Shown here one piece after another: positions 43,860 through 53,199 of a stretch of 64,000 nt of DNA. The stretch comes from Thioalkalivibrio denitrificans (GTDB lineage Bacteria > Pseudomonadota > Gammaproteobacteria > Ectothiorhodospirales > Ectothiorhodospiraceae). Under the pieces are notes generated by a model, which was given only the letters and a program-made list of their open reading frames with translations, made no database searches and was not told where the DNA came from. The stretch is taken from NCBI RefSeq assembly GCF_002000365.1, contig NZ_MVBK01000059.1, positions 1-64,000 on the forward strand. The letters run 5' to 3'. A program made the position numbers and the translations under genes. The number at the start of each line of letters is the position of its first letter. The stretch's first letter is position 1.

Positions 43860-43944
43860 GGGTGACTCCGAGGCTGGATTCGTCAGGTGAATCGCCAAGT
43901 CTAGTGCATTCATGGCCGGCTGTGGGTGCGGGCCCGGCTCGCCC

Positions 43945-43958
43945 TTGACACAGGTCAT
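43945..43958 (-). promoter_or_regulatory. FNR-like box upstream of ubiT
   Basis: TTGAC-ACAG-GTCAT differs from a full TTGAC-N4-GTCAA palindrome at one base. Centred at 43951.5, it would sit at -41.5 of a minus-strand start near 43910, leaving a leader of about 50 bases before the ubiT ATG. Control of ubiTUV by FNR is known in E. coli. Confidence 0.55.
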
Positions 43959-44080
43959 GGCAGGGAGGCCCCCATCCGGGTGCAATGATAAGGACCCTGC
44001 CGGACCCCCCCGAGGCATCATGGGTGTCGCGGGACGGGCCTCCGGTTTGCCCAATCATACCTGGAGTTGGCTCCATGCTT

Positions 44081-44362
44081 AGCCTGCATATCTCACCGCC
44101 GTTTGTAGCGAGGGCGTCGAGATGCCGCTGTGACGGGGCGCGCGGACCGCAGGACGGCGCAGGCGTAGCCGACACTACGTCAAGCCGGCCGGAGGGGCGA
44201 AGCGGAATCGAAGGTCCGGTGGACCTTCGCAGTTCGCTGAGCGGGCGTGCAGGACGCACGCCCTGGGCTGCAAGCGAAGCAGGGACTGCGCAGCGCAGCA
44301 GACGCCCCGTCACAGCGAGCAGATCGGCGGCCGCAGTAGAAGGGTGGTGAGATATGCAGGCT
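44081..44362. mobile_element. 282-base MITE-like element with 17-base terminal inverted repeats
   Basis: AGCCTGCATATCTCACC at the left end (44081-44097) is perfectly inverted at the right end (44346-44362). The inside is GC-rich with further inverted segments (ggtcc/ggacc, cgtgc/gcacg) and no convincing gene. A related element with ends AGCCCGCACATCTCACCGGG lies at 63392-63649, and both have cgtttgtag just inside one end. It occupies the divergent promoter region between ubiT and the radical SAM-ubiU-ubiV operon. Confidence 0.8.
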
Positions 44363-44394
44363 GGTAAGGACCAGCGCGCACCCGGGCCGGTGCC

Positions 44395-45375
44395 GTGGCG
44401 CTGACCGATCGTGTCCACACCCTCGGTGCCGCGCTGCGCGCGCGTCACGGGGTACGGGTGCACAAGCTGACGGTGAGCGCCGGATTCGTCTGTCCCAACA
44501 TGGACGGCACCCGCGGGCGCGGCGGATGCACCTTCTGCAACAACGCAAGCTTCTCGCCCCAGGGCTACGACGGCGGCGACGTGGCGCGTCAGTTGGCCGA
44601 GGGTCGAGCGGTGATCGCGCGCCGCACCGGTGCGCGACGGTATCTCGCCTACTTCCAGGCCTACACCAACACCTACGCGGAACTGGAACGCCTGCGCGCC
44701 CTCTACGACGCAGCGCTGGCCCAGCCGGGCGTAATCGGCCTGAGCATCGGTACGCGCCCCGATTGCGTGCCCGACCCGGTGCTGGACCTCCTCGCGGCGT
44801 ACCGGGACCGGGGCCACGAGATCTGGCTGGAACTGGGGCTGCAGTCCAGCTTCGACGAGACCCTGGCGCGGGTGAACCGGGGGCACGGGTTCGAGGAGTA
44901 CCGCGACGCGGTGCGTCGTGCCCACCTGCGGGGCCTGGAGGTGTGCACGCATCTCATCGTCGGTCTGCCCGGGGAGACCGAATGGCATGCCCGGGAGACG
45001 CTGAACCGGGTCCTGGAGGCGGGCACGGAGGGGCTCAAGCTCCACCCCCTGCATGTGGTGCGCGGCACGCGCCTCGCCCGGGACTGGCGCGCCGGGGGCT
45101 ACCGGCCCTGGACGCAGGACGAGTACGTGACCACCGCAGCCGATCTGATCGCCATGACGCCCCCCGGCGTGGTCTTCCATCGCCTGACCGCCACCGCCCG
45201 GGCGCCCCTGCTCCTGGCCCCCGCGTGGTGTGCCGCAAAGTGGTCCGTGCTCAACGCCATCGAGGCGGAGCTGGTGCGGCGCGGCACCTGCCAGGGCGGC
45301 GCCTGCACGCGGCCGCGGCCCGCGTGTCCCGGACTGTCGTTCGAATCCCGCCACAAGGAGGCAACCTGCCGATGA
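44395..45375 (+). CDS. Radical SAM protein, YhcC/TIGR01212-like
   Basis: 326 residues. N-terminal cluster region GFVCPNMDGTRGRGGCTFCNN (about 26-46) with the wide-spaced cysteines of this family, IGLSIGTRPDCVPD (about 116-129), WLELGLQSSFDETL and HLIVGLPGETEWHARETL. Family function is not established. GTG at 44395 is the only start giving the full N-terminus. It begins the operon and overlaps ubiU by four bases, which is not the usual ubiUV arrangement and links it to anaerobic metabolism. Confidence 0.85.
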   Translation: MALTDRVHTLGAALRARHGVRVHKLTVSAGFVCPNMDGTRGRGGCTFCNNASFSPQGYDGGDVARQLAEGRAVIARRTGARRYLAYFQAYTNTYAELERLRALYDAALAQPGVIGLSIGTRPDCVPDPVLDLLAAYRDRGHEIWLELGLQSSFDETLARVNRGHGFEEYRDAVRRAHLRGLEVCTHLIVGLPGETEWHARETLNRVLEAGTEGLKLHPLHVVRGTRLARDWRAGGYRPWTQDEYVTTAADLIAMTPPGVVFHRLTATARAPLLLAPAWCAAKWSVLNAIEAELVRRGTCQGGACTRPRPACPGLSFESRHKEATCR

Positions 45376-46382
45376 CACAACCGCCAATGGAACTGGTCTG
45401 CCCGGCCGGCAGTCTGCCGGCCCTGCGTGCAGCCGTGGACAACGGCGCCGATGCGGTCTACGTGGGGCTCAAGGGGCGCACCAACGCGCGCAACTTCCCG
45501 GGCCTCAACTTCGACGTGAACACCCTGCGTCGGGGCATCGAGTATGCCCGCGCCCGGGGCACGAAGGTGTTCATGGCCCTCAATACCTACCCGAGGCCCG
45601 AGGGCTGGGCGGACTCGGTGCAGGTCGTGGATATCGCCGCCGTCGAGGGGGTGGACGCCCTGATCGTGGCCGACATGGGCCTCATGCGCTATGCGGCCGA
45701 TCACCACCCGGATCTGCCCCTGCACCTCTCGGTGCAGGCCTCGGCCACGAGCCCCGACGCGTTGGACTTTTATCGCGAGCGCTACGGCATCCGCCGCGCG
45801 GTGCTGCCGCGGGTGCTCTCCATCAAGCAGGTCGCGCAGGTGATCGCGGGCTGCCACGTGGACGTGGAGGTGTTCGGTTTCGGCAGCCTGTGCGTGATGG
45901 TGGAGGGGCGCTGCATGCTCTCGTCCTATGCCACCGGCGAATCGCCCAACGCCTGCGGTGTGTGCTCTCCCGCGCACGCGGTGCGCTGGCAGGAGACCGC
46001 CGGGGGGCGCGAGGCGCGCCTCAACGGCGTACTCATCGACAGCTTCGCGCCCGGCGAGAACGCGGGCTACCCGGTCGTGTGCAAGGGCCGCTTTCGCGTG
46101 CGCGACCAGGTCTTCTACGCCATCGAGGAGCCCACCAGCCTCAGCACCCTGGACATCCTGCCCGAGCTCTACAGGCTCGGTGTGCGCGCCATCAAGCTGG
46201 AGGGGCGCCAGCGCAGCCCCGCCTACGTGGGCCGGGTCACGCGCGTCATGCGCGAAGCCCTCGACGCCTGCCACAGGGACCCGCAAGGCTTCGTGCCCCG
46301 TCCGGAGTGGACCGCGAGTCTGAACGACATGGCCGAGGGACGCACCCACACCCTGGGTGCCTTTCACAGGGCATGGCAATGA
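45372..46382 (+). CDS. ubiU: UbiU, oxygen-independent ubiquinone hydroxylation subunit
   Basis: 336 residues, U32 peptidase-like family. N-terminal MELVCPAGSLPALRAAVDNGADAVYVGLKGRTNARNF and the cysteine cluster GSLCVMVEGRCMLSSYATGESPNACGVCSPAH plus VCKGR provide [4Fe-4S] ligands as in UbiU (YhbU). UbiU and UbiV form a heterodimer that hydroxylates the quinone ring without O2. ATG overlaps the radical SAM stop; its stop overlaps the ubiV start, so all are coupled. Confidence 0.93.
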   Translation: MTQPPMELVCPAGSLPALRAAVDNGADAVYVGLKGRTNARNFPGLNFDVNTLRRGIEYARARGTKVFMALNTYPRPEGWADSVQVVDIAAVEGVDALIVADMGLMRYAADHHPDLPLHLSVQASATSPDALDFYRERYGIRRAVLPRVLSIKQVAQVIAGCHVDVEVFGFGSLCVMVEGRCMLSSYATGESPNACGVCSPAHAVRWQETAGGREARLNGVLIDSFAPGENAGYPVVCKGRFRVRDQVFYAIEEPTSLSTLDILPELYRLGVRAIKLEGRQRSPAYVGRVTRVMREALDACHRDPQGFVPRPEWTASLNDMAEGRTHTLGAFHRAWQ

Positions 46383-47272
46383 AGCTCGCGCTGGGACCGT
46401 TGCAGTACTTCTGGCCCCGGGAGCGGGTGATGGCCTTCTACGAGGCCGCGGCGGGCTGGCCCGTGGACATCGTCTACCTGGGTGAGACGGTCTGCTCCAA
46501 GCGCCGAGAACTGCGGCCCGCCGACTGGCTGGCACTGGGTGAGAAGCTCGCCGCGGCCGGCAAGACCGTCGTGATCTCCTCGCTGGCCCTGATCGAGGCG
46601 GACTCGGAGCGGCTGAGCCTGAAAAGCCAGGTGGCCGACGGCCGCTTCCCCATGGAGGCCAACGACGCCACGGCGCTCGCCCTGCTTGCCGGGCGCCCCT
46701 TCGTGGCGGGCCCTCACCTCAACACCTACAACCCTTACACCCTCGCGGAACTGGCCGCTCTAGGTGCCGTGCGCTGGGTCGCACCGGTGGAACTGGCCCG
46801 CGACACGGTGGCCGAGTTGCACAGCCGCCGGCCCGAGGGGCTCGAAACCGAGGTACTGGTGTTCGGTCGTCTGCCGCTCACCTTCTCGGCGCGCTGTTTC
46901 ACCGCCCGCGCCCACAACCGCCCAAAAGATGCCTGCGAGCTGGCCTGCCGCGACGACCCGGCCGGCCTGCCTCTGGCGACCCGGGACGGACAGAACTTCC
47001 TCACCGTCAACGGCATCCAGCTCCAGTCCGCCGATCCCGTCAACCTTATCGCCGAGGTGGCCTCGCTGCGCGAAGCCGGGGTGCAGGTGCTGCGCATCTA
47101 CCCGGAGGCGGAGGGCACCGAGGTGGTGGTGCGCGCCTTTCGTGCCTGCGCCGACGGCGCCGCCACGGCGGACGTTGCCCTGGCGCAGATCGCGCCCCAT
47201 TTCACGGGATTCTGCGACGGCTACTGGCACGGTGGCGCGGGCATGGACTGGGGGGGCTCGCCGCAGCCATGA
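46379..47272 (+). CDS. ubiV: UbiV, oxygen-independent ubiquinone hydroxylation subunit
   Basis: 297 residues, U32-like family, shorter than UbiU. Starts MKLALGPLQYFWPRERVMAFYEA; [4Fe-4S] cysteines in YLGETVCSKRREL (about 39) and SARCFTARAHNRPKDACELACRDDP (about 175-194). Partner of UbiU. Overlaps ubiU upstream and the LplA-DUF116 gene downstream by four bases each, marking one translationally coupled operon. Confidence 0.93.
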   Translation: MKLALGPLQYFWPRERVMAFYEAAAGWPVDIVYLGETVCSKRRELRPADWLALGEKLAAAGKTVVISSLALIEADSERLSLKSQVADGRFPMEANDATALALLAGRPFVAGPHLNTYNPYTLAELAALGAVRWVAPVELARDTVAELHSRRPEGLETEVLVFGRLPLTFSARCFTARAHNRPKDACELACRDDPAGLPLATRDGQNFLTVNGIQLQSADPVNLIAEVASLREAGVQVLRIYPEAEGTEVVVRAFRACADGAATADVALAQIAPHFTGFCDGYWHGGAGMDWGGSPQP

Positions 47273-48843
47273 CCGTGCGCACTTGCCGTGTGCTGCGTGA
47301 GGGCACGGCGCCTGGGCCGCGGCAGGTGAATGTTGACCGGGCCATGCTCGCGACCTGCGCATCCCGCGGGAGTGCAACGCTCAGGTTTCATCGTTATCGG
47401 CCCACCGCGAGCCTGGGCCGTGATGAGGCCGTCTGTCACGCGGTGCGGGCCGACTATTGTCGCGAGGCAGGCATTCCCCTGGTACGCCGGCCCACCGGGG
47501 GCGGCGCCCTGTACCTGGATCCGGGGCAACTCTGCCTGAGTCTCACGCTCCCGCGCGCATGGCTGGGTGGGGCCGATGACCTGGTTCGACTCATGGCGCG
47601 CTGCAACGGCGCTGTGGTGGACGCCCTGCGTGGCATGGGTATCCCCGCCGAGGCCGTGCAGCCGAACGACCTGGAATCGGGCGGCCGCAAGCTGGGCGCG
47701 GGTTTCCTGTGCCTGGAGGCGGACGCCGTGCTCTATCAGGCGGTGCTGCTCATGGCCCCCGTGGACATGGAGACCCTGCTCACCGTGCTGCGCGCCCCAC
47801 GGGAGAAGCTGAGCCCGGTGGGCGTGCAGAGCGCGCGGGAACGCTTCATCACGCTCACGGAACTCGACGAATACCTCGGTGTGCCTGCTCCGGGCGCCGG
47901 GGACAGGCTGGAGGACGCCCTGCAGGCGGCCTTTTGCGAAGCGTTCGGGCTGACGGCCTCGCAGGACGAGGGTGCCGAGCAAGCATTGCCCATCCCGCCG
48001 CCGGCGCCCGTGGCGGACGAACTGGAACAGGACTGGAACGCCGTTCGGGATCGCACCTGGCAGGCCTTCGAACCCACCCCGGGCGGCGTGCTGCACCTGC
48101 GCCTGGATCCCGATGTCGACGGTACGCGCATCCGGCATGCGACCCTGGCGGGTGCGGTGCACGTAACGCCGCCCACCCTGCTGGCGGATTTGGCCCGGGA
48201 ACTGACCGTGGCCGCACCCGGCGCCGCCGAGGCGCGGTGGCGCCGGTATCTCGCCGATGGAGAGGTGCAGTTGCTGGGTTTCGAGGCCGGGGATCTGTAC
48301 CGCCTGCTACGGCGTGCGTTGCACCGTGATGACGAGCGGCGGCTGGGCCTGGATACCGAACAGGCCAACACACTGATGGTGCATCCGGCGGGCGGGACCG
48401 ACGCCGCACACGAGATCCTCGAGCGCGCGACGGTGATGCTGGTGCCCTACTGCGCCAAGCCCGCCTGGTGCAAGTGGCGCCACCGGGACGGCTGTCCGGA
48501 GTGCGGCCAGTGCGAGGTGGGCGACGCCTACCGGCTGGCCCGCGAGCGCGGCATGCGGGTGGTGACCATCACCCGGTTTGAGCACCTGCGTGAAGAACTG
48601 GATCAGATGCGCCGCGACGGCCAGCCAGCCTACGTGGGCATGTGCTGCGGCAACTTCTACCTCAAGCGCGCCCAGGCCTTCCGGGACGCCGGCATACCGG
48701 CCGTGCTCATGGACATCAGCGGCGCCAACTGCTACGAGCTGCGCCAGGAAGACCAGGCCTACGCGGGACAGTTCACTGCCGAAGCGCGCCTCAACGGCGA
48801 AGTGGTGGAGCAGGTGATGCGCTGGGTGCCGCGGGTTCGGTGA
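47269..48843 (+). CDS. Lipoate-protein ligase A-like and DUF116 fusion protein
   Basis: 524 residues in three parts. Residues about 1-225 are a lipoate/biotin ligase fold with RRPTGGGALYLDPGQLCLSL and the lysine motif SGGRKLGAGFLCLEADAVLYQ. Residues about 245-365 resemble the LplA accessory domain (GAVHVTPPTLLADLARELT ... GDLYRLLRRAL). Residues about 375-524 are DUF116, rich in cysteines (VPYCAKPAWCKWRHRDGCPECGQC, MCCGNFYLK, ISGANCYEL), which may bind metal or Fe-S. The target is unknown; no lipoyl protein gene is nearby. Overlap with ubiV suggests an oxygen-sensitive or quinone-linked process. Confidence 0.82.
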   Translation: MTVRTCRVLREGTAPGPRQVNVDRAMLATCASRGSATLRFHRYRPTASLGRDEAVCHAVRADYCREAGIPLVRRPTGGGALYLDPGQLCLSLTLPRAWLGGADDLVRLMARCNGAVVDALRGMGIPAEAVQPNDLESGGRKLGAGFLCLEADAVLYQAVLLMAPVDMETLLTVLRAPREKLSPVGVQSARERFITLTELDEYLGVPAPGAGDRLEDALQAAFCEAFGLTASQDEGAEQALPIPPPAPVADELEQDWNAVRDRTWQAFEPTPGGVLHLRLDPDVDGTRIRHATLAGAVHVTPPTLLADLARELTVAAPGAAEARWRRYLADGEVQLLGFEAGDLYRLLRRALHRDDERRLGLDTEQANTLMVHPAGGTDAAHEILERATVMLVPYCAKPAWCKWRHRDGCPECGQCEVGDAYRLARERGMRVVTITRFEHLREELDQMRRDGQPAYVGMCCGNFYLKRAQAFRDAGIPAVLMDISGANCYELRQEDQAYAGQFTAEARLNGEVVEQVMRWVPRVR

Positions 48844-48857
48844 GTTGTTCTTGGTCT

Positions 48858-49130
48858 TAACCACGAAGCGCACGAAGATCACGAAGAACCTCTAAAGCAA
48901 TGTTCTCTCGCAAAGACGCGAAGCCCGCCAAGAAGACACAAGAATATAGACGTTAACCCCCCGTTTTTTTGGAGAACATTAGGCGCCCCATGGTCACCGC
49001 CGGACGCACAGCTATGGCGGAGAGGCGCGCGCGGCCCGCCCTATAAACCGGTTTTCTTTGCGGGCTTCGCGTCTTTGCGAGAGAAACTTTTTAAGCAGTT
49101 CTTCGTGATCTTCGTGCGCTTCGTGGTTAA
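48858..49130. repeat. Inverted pair of 'cttcgtgg' dispersed repeats
   Basis: ccacgaagcgcacgaag... with tctctcgcaaagacgcg... (48858-48942) faces tttgcgggcttcgcgtc... with ttcttcgtgatcttcgtgcg... (49053-49130). The 436-base gap between the LplA-DUF116 gene and the aldolase has no other feature except the aldolase promoter, which could not be placed. Confidence 0.85.
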
Positions 49131-49279
49131 ACGGGTTTTGACCCTGCCTAGGACGGCACCACTGGCGATCGCCGGCACAGGGCAATACACTCAGGGGACG
49201 CTGACGGCGACAGCGCCTGCAGCTCATGACACATTGCCGTCGGCCGTGAGCTGCGGGCCTCAACCGCGGGAGGTGTCTC

Positions 49280-50302
49280 ATGAGCGGAAACGATCTCGCA
49301 TCCATTGCCCGGGCCATGGTCGCTCCGGGCAAGGGCATCCTGGCCATCGACGAAAGCCTCGGCACCATTAAAAAGCGCTTCGACAGCATCAATGTCGAAT
49401 CCACCGTGGAGAACCGCCGCGCCTACCGGGAACTGCTGATCACGGCCCCGGGCGGCGGCGAGTATGTCAGCGGCATGATCCTGTTCGACGAGACCATTCG
49501 CCAGAAGACCGGCGACGGCGTGCCGTTCGTGCAGGTGCTCGCCGATCAGGGCATCCTGCCGGGTATCAAGGTGGATGCCGGTGCGAAGGATCTAGCCGGG
49601 CATCCCGGCGAGAAGGTCACCGAGGGTCTCGACGGCCTGCGCGAACGTCTGGCCGAGTACGTGCAGCTCGGCGCGAAGTTCGCCAAGTGGCGCGCGGTGA
49701 TCACCATCGGCGAGGGCATTCCTTCATCTGGCTGCATCGAGGCCAACGCCCATGCCCTGGCCCGTTACGCGGCCCTGTGCCAGGAGGCCGGACTGGTGCC
49801 CATCGTGGAACCCGAGACCCTCATGGACGGCGACAACACCATCGAGCGCTGCTACGAGGTGACGGAGTGGACGCTGCGGAATCTCTTCAGCGAACTGCAC
49901 CGGCAACGCGTCGTCACCGAGCACACGATCCTCAAGGTCAACATGGTCGTGCCGGGGAAGAAGTGCGCGGACCAGGCGAGTGTCGAGCAGGTCGCCGACC
50001 TGACCGTGCGTTGCCTGAAGAACTCCGTGCCCGCTGCGCTGCCCGGCATCGTGTTTCTCTCGGGCGGACAGAGCGCGCGCGACGCCACCGTGCACCTCGA
50101 CGCCATGAACAGGAGGTATCCCGACCTGCCGTGGCCGCTCAGCTTCTCCTATGGCCGCGCCCTGCAGGAGCCGAGCCTCAAGGCCTGGGCCGGGCGTCCG
50201 GAGAACGTCGAGGCCGCACAGGCGGCGCTGCTGCATCGCGAGAAGTGCAACAGCCTCGCCGCGCTCGGTCGGTACGACGCGTCGCTGGAGGAGGCGGCCT
50301 GA
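49280..50302 (+). CDS. Class I fructose-bisphosphate aldolase
   Basis: 340 residues, matching the class I (Schiff-base) aldolases of animal type that occur in some bacteria. Motifs: GKGILAIDESLGTIKKRF (about 17-34), GAKFAKWRAVI (about 130-140), VEPETLMDG, the Schiff-base lysine in HTILKVNMVVPGKK (about 213-226) and FLSGGQSARDAT. It cleaves fructose-1,6-bisphosphate in glycolysis, and acts in reverse in gluconeogenesis or the Calvin cycle. A GGGAGG site precedes the ATG. Five bases separate it from a SelW-like gene. Confidence 0.94.
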   Translation: MSGNDLASIARAMVAPGKGILAIDESLGTIKKRFDSINVESTVENRRAYRELLITAPGGGEYVSGMILFDETIRQKTGDGVPFVQVLADQGILPGIKVDAGAKDLAGHPGEKVTEGLDGLRERLAEYVQLGAKFAKWRAVITIGEGIPSSGCIEANAHALARYAALCQEAGLVPIVEPETLMDGDNTIERCYEVTEWTLRNLFSELHRQRVVTEHTILKVNMVVPGKKCADQASVEQVADLTVRCLKNSVPAALPGIVFLSGGQSARDATVHLDAMNRRYPDLPWPLSFSYGRALQEPSLKAWAGRPENVEAAQAALLHREKCNSLAALGRYDASLEEAA

Positions 50303-50307
50303 GCCCC

Positions 50308-50580
50308 GTGAAGCCGCGCGTGGAGATCGAGTTCTGCACGGCATGCCGATTCACGCTGCGTGCCGGCTGGCTGGCCCAGGAACTGCTGTTCACCTTCGGC
50401 GAGGATCTCGGCGAGGTGGCCCTGGTTCCGACCACGGGCGGGGTCTTCGAGGTCCGCTGCGACGGCACGACCCTGTGGTCGCGCAAGACCGAGGGCCGGC
50501 AACCCGACGCCAAGGAACTCAAGCAACGGCTGCGTGATCACATCGATCCGGACAGGTCGCTGGGTCACAGCGACCGTTGA
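50308..50580 (+). CDS. SelW/SelT/SelH (Rdx) family protein
   Basis: 90 residues of the thioredoxin-like Rdx family. The redox motif is EIEFCTACRFTLRAGWLAQEL (CxxC, with Cys in place of selenocysteine, about 10-13), followed by the family segment GVFEVRCDGTTLWSRKTEGRQPDAKELKQRLRD. Function in bacteria is not established; a redox role is inferred. GTG at 50308 starts five bases after the aldolase stop, so it is probably co-transcribed; GTG at 50320 is an alternative. Confidence 0.85.
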   Translation: MKPRVEIEFCTACRFTLRAGWLAQELLFTFGEDLGEVALVPTTGGVFEVRCDGTTLWSRKTEGRQPDAKELKQRLRDHIDPDRSLGHSDR

Positions 50581-50613
50581 TCGCCGGTCGCTGTCCGTTC
50601 CGGGAGCCATTCC

Positions 50614-52293
50614 ATGTCCGACAACCGCAGAAGCCGGGTCGTCACCGAGGGTGTGCAGCGCAGCCCCAACCGCGCCATGCTGCGCGCCGTCGGATTCGAC
50701 AACGGCGATTTCACCCGGCCCATCGTGGGCGTCGCCAGCGCCCACAGCACGATCACCCCCTGCAACATGGGCATCGGCGGGCTCGCCGAGCGCGGCGAGG
50801 CAGCGCTGCGGGCGGCAGGGGCGATGCCGCAGCTGTTCGGCACCATCACCATCTCGGACGGCATCTCCATGGGTACGCCCGGCATGAAGTACTCGCTGGT
50901 GTCGCGGGAGGTGATCGCCGACGCCATCGAGACGGTGTGCATGGGACAGTCCATGGACGGCGTGCTCGCCTTCGGCGGCTGCGACAAGAACATGCCGGGC
51001 GCCATGATCGCCATCGCGCGCATGAACATACCGGCGGTGTTCGTCTACGGCGGCACCATCAGGCCCGGGCATTACAAGGGTGAGGACCTCACCATCGTGT
51101 CCGCCTTCGAGGCGGTGGGCCGTCACGCCGCCGGACGCCTCAGCGACGAGGACCTCTACGGCATCGAGCGCAACGCCTGTCCGGGCGCGGGGTCCTGCGG
51201 CGGCATGTACACCGCCAACACCATGTCCAGCGCCTTCGAGGCCATGGGCATGAGTCTTCCGTACTCCTCCACCATGGCGGCGGAGGATGCCGAGAAGGCC
51301 GAGAGCGCCGCGCGCTCGGCCGAGGTGCTGGTGGAAGCCATCCGCCACCAGCGGCTGCCCCGGCAGATGCTGACGCGCGAGGCGTTTGAGAACGCCATCG
51401 CCGTGGTCATGGCGCTGGGCGGGTCCACCAACGCCGTACTGCACCTGCTGGCCATCGCCCATGCGGCGGAGGTGCCCCTGTCGCTGGACGATTTCGAGGA
51501 CATCCGTGCCCGGGTGCCGGTGCTGTGCGACCTCAAGCCCTCCGGGCGCCACGTGACCACCGAGTTCCACCGGGCCGGGGGCGTGCCGCAGGTGATGCGC
51601 ATGCTGCTCGATCGCGGGCTCATCCACGGCCAATGTCTCACGGTCACGGGCCGCACCCTCGCCGAGACGCTGGAGAGGATTCCCGCCGAGCCCCCTGCAG
51701 GACAATCGGTGATCCGTCCGTGGGACGAACCGGTCTACGCGAGCGGCCACCTGGCGATCCTCAGGGGCAACCTGGCCCCGGAAGGGGCGGTGGCCAAGAT
51801 CAGCGGCGTGCGCAGCCCGGAGATCACCGGACCGGCGCGGGTGTTCGAGTCCGAGGAGGCCTGCCTGGACGCGATCCTCGGCGGCCGCATCCGGGCCGGC
51901 GATGTGCTGGTGATCCGTTACGAGGGTCCGAAGGGCGGGCCGGGCATGCGCGAGATGCTTGCCCCCACCTCGGCCATCATCGGTGCGGGTCTGGGTGACA
52001 GCGTGGGGTTGATCACCGACGGGCGTTTTTCCGGGGGCACGTACGGGATGGTGGTTGGTCATGTCGCGCCGGAGGCCGCAGTGGGCGGACCCATCGCACT
52101 GGTGCAGGAAGGCGACCCCATCACCGTCGACGCCCGCGCACGCCGGCTCGATGTCCACGTGTCGGAGGCGGAACTGGAGCGTCGACGCGCGCAGTGGACA
52201 CCGCGTCCGATGCCGGACCGGGGGGTGCTTGCGAAGTACGCGCGGCAGGTGGGCTCGGCGGCGCGGGGAGCCGTGACGGACGGGCAGGAATGA
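50614..52293 (+). CDS. ilvD: Dihydroxy-acid dehydratase
   Basis: 559 residues. It dehydrates dihydroxy acids to 2-keto acids in isoleucine and valine synthesis. Fe-S cysteines are in TPCNMGIG (about 49-56), [10 protein letters not shown] (about 121-130) and [15 protein letters not shown] (about 191-205); VVGHVAPEA and [10 protein letters not shown] near the C-terminus are typical. Length and motif set resemble the [2Fe-2S] short type found in plants, mycobacteria and many sulfur bacteria. Its stop overlaps the next start (ATGA). Confidence 0.95.
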   Translation: MSDNRRSRVVTEGVQRSPNRAMLRAVGFDNGDFTRPIVGVASAHSTITPCNMGIGGLAERGEAALRAAGAMPQLFGTITISDGISMGTPGMKYSLVSREVIADAIETVCMGQSMDGVLAFGGCDKNMPGAMIAIARMNIPAVFVYGGTIRPGHYKGEDLTIVSAFEAVGRHAAGRLSDEDLYGIERNACPGAGSCGGMYTANTMSSAFEAMGMSLPYSSTMAAEDAEKAESAARSAEVLVEAIRHQRLPRQMLTREAFENAIAVVMALGGSTNAVLHLLAIAHAAEVPLSLDDFEDIRARVPVLCDLKPSGRHVTTEFHRAGGVPQVMRMLLDRGLIHGQCLTVTGRTLAETLERIPAEPPAGQSVIRPWDEPVYASGHLAILRGNLAPEGAVAKISGVRSPEITGPARVFESEEACLDAILGGRIRAGDVLVIRYEGPKGGPGMREMLAPTSAIIGAGLGDSVGLITDGRFSGGTYGMVVGHVAPEAAVGGPIALVQEGDPITVDARARRLDVHVSEAELERRRAQWTPRPMPDRGVLAKYARQVGSAARGAVTDGQE

Positions 52294-53192
52294 GCGCACG
52301 CGCCGTGGTACTGGGCGGCACCGGCTTCCTGGGCCGGGCGGTGGTGCGCCGCCTGATGGAGTCGGGCTGGACGGTGCGCTGCGTCGCACGTCATGCGGAT
52401 CGGGCCGCGAAGCAGTTCCCGGCCGATTCGCCGCTGGAGCTGCGCGCTGCCGACATCGGCGACGAAGATGGCCTGAGGGAGGTGTTGCAGGACGCCGACG
52501 GCGTGGTCAACGTCGTGTCGCTTTACGTGGAACAGGGCGGTGCCACCTTCGAGGCGATCCACGTGCATGGTGCGCAGCGCCTCGCACGCCTTGCCCGGGA
52601 GGCAGGGGTGCCCGCTCTCGTACACGTCTCCGGCCTCGGCGTCGACGAGACCTCGCCCTCGTCCTACGTGCGCGCCCGGGCCAGGGGTGAGCGGTGCGTG
52701 CGCGAGGTCCTGCCGGAGGCCGTGATCATGCGCCCGAGCGTCCTGTTCGGTCCCGGCGACGCCTTCCTCCGATCCCTGGAGATGATCACCCGCCGCCTGC
52801 CGGTGATACCGCTGTTCGGGGACGGTTCAACGCGCTTGCAGCCCGTCTACGTGGAGGACGTGGCCGCCGCCATCGCGCAGGCCCTCGTACAACCGGATGC
52901 ACGCGGGCGGGTCTTCGAGCTGGGTGGTGCCCGAGTGCACACCTACCGCGAGATCGTGGTCATGGTCCTGCGTCACTTCGGACTCCGCCGGCTGCTGATG
53001 CCCGTGCCCTTCGCCCTTTGGCACGGCCTGGCCGCCACCGCCTCACTCCTGCCCGCCGCGCCGCTCACCCGCGACCAGGTCTGGCTCCTGCAGTCGGACA
53101 ATGTCGTCGCAGCGGACGCATCCACGTTCGCTGATCTGGGTGTTGAACCCCAGGTTCTCGAAACGCTCCTTCCGGAATGCCTCGGCGTTTAG
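52290..53192 (+). CDS. NAD(P)-binding extended-SDR protein, NDUFA9-like
   Basis: 300 residues, atypical short-chain dehydrogenase. N-terminal nucleotide-binding motif [17 protein letters not shown] (about 6-22), [24 protein letters not shown], and [15 protein letters not shown], a pattern shared with complex I-associated NDUFA9-like proteins. The usual YxxxK catalytic pair is altered (YVRARARGE), so it may bind rather than oxidise a substrate. Coupled to ilvD by a four-base overlap; no functional link with branched-chain synthesis is known. Confidence 0.85.
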   Translation: MSARAVVLGGTGFLGRAVVRRLMESGWTVRCVARHADRAAKQFPADSPLELRAADIGDEDGLREVLQDADGVVNVVSLYVEQGGATFEAIHVHGAQRLARLAREAGVPALVHVSGLGVDETSPSSYVRARARGERCVREVLPEAVIMRPSVLFGPGDAFLRSLEMITRRLPVIPLFGDGSTRLQPVYVEDVAAAIAQALVQPDARGRVFELGGARVHTYREIVVMVLRHFGLRRLLMPVPFALWHGLAATASLLPAAPLTRDQVWLLQSDNVVAADASTFADLGVEPQVLETLLPECLGV

Positions 53193-53199
53193 CCCCGAA

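Noticed and set aside
43774-45387. 537-codon minus-strand frame crossing the ubiT/radical SAM region
   Set aside because: It runs through the MITE-like element and antisense to the radical SAM gene. The segment reading ...ALATNGGEICRLS comes from the terminal repeat and recurs wherever such elements occur.
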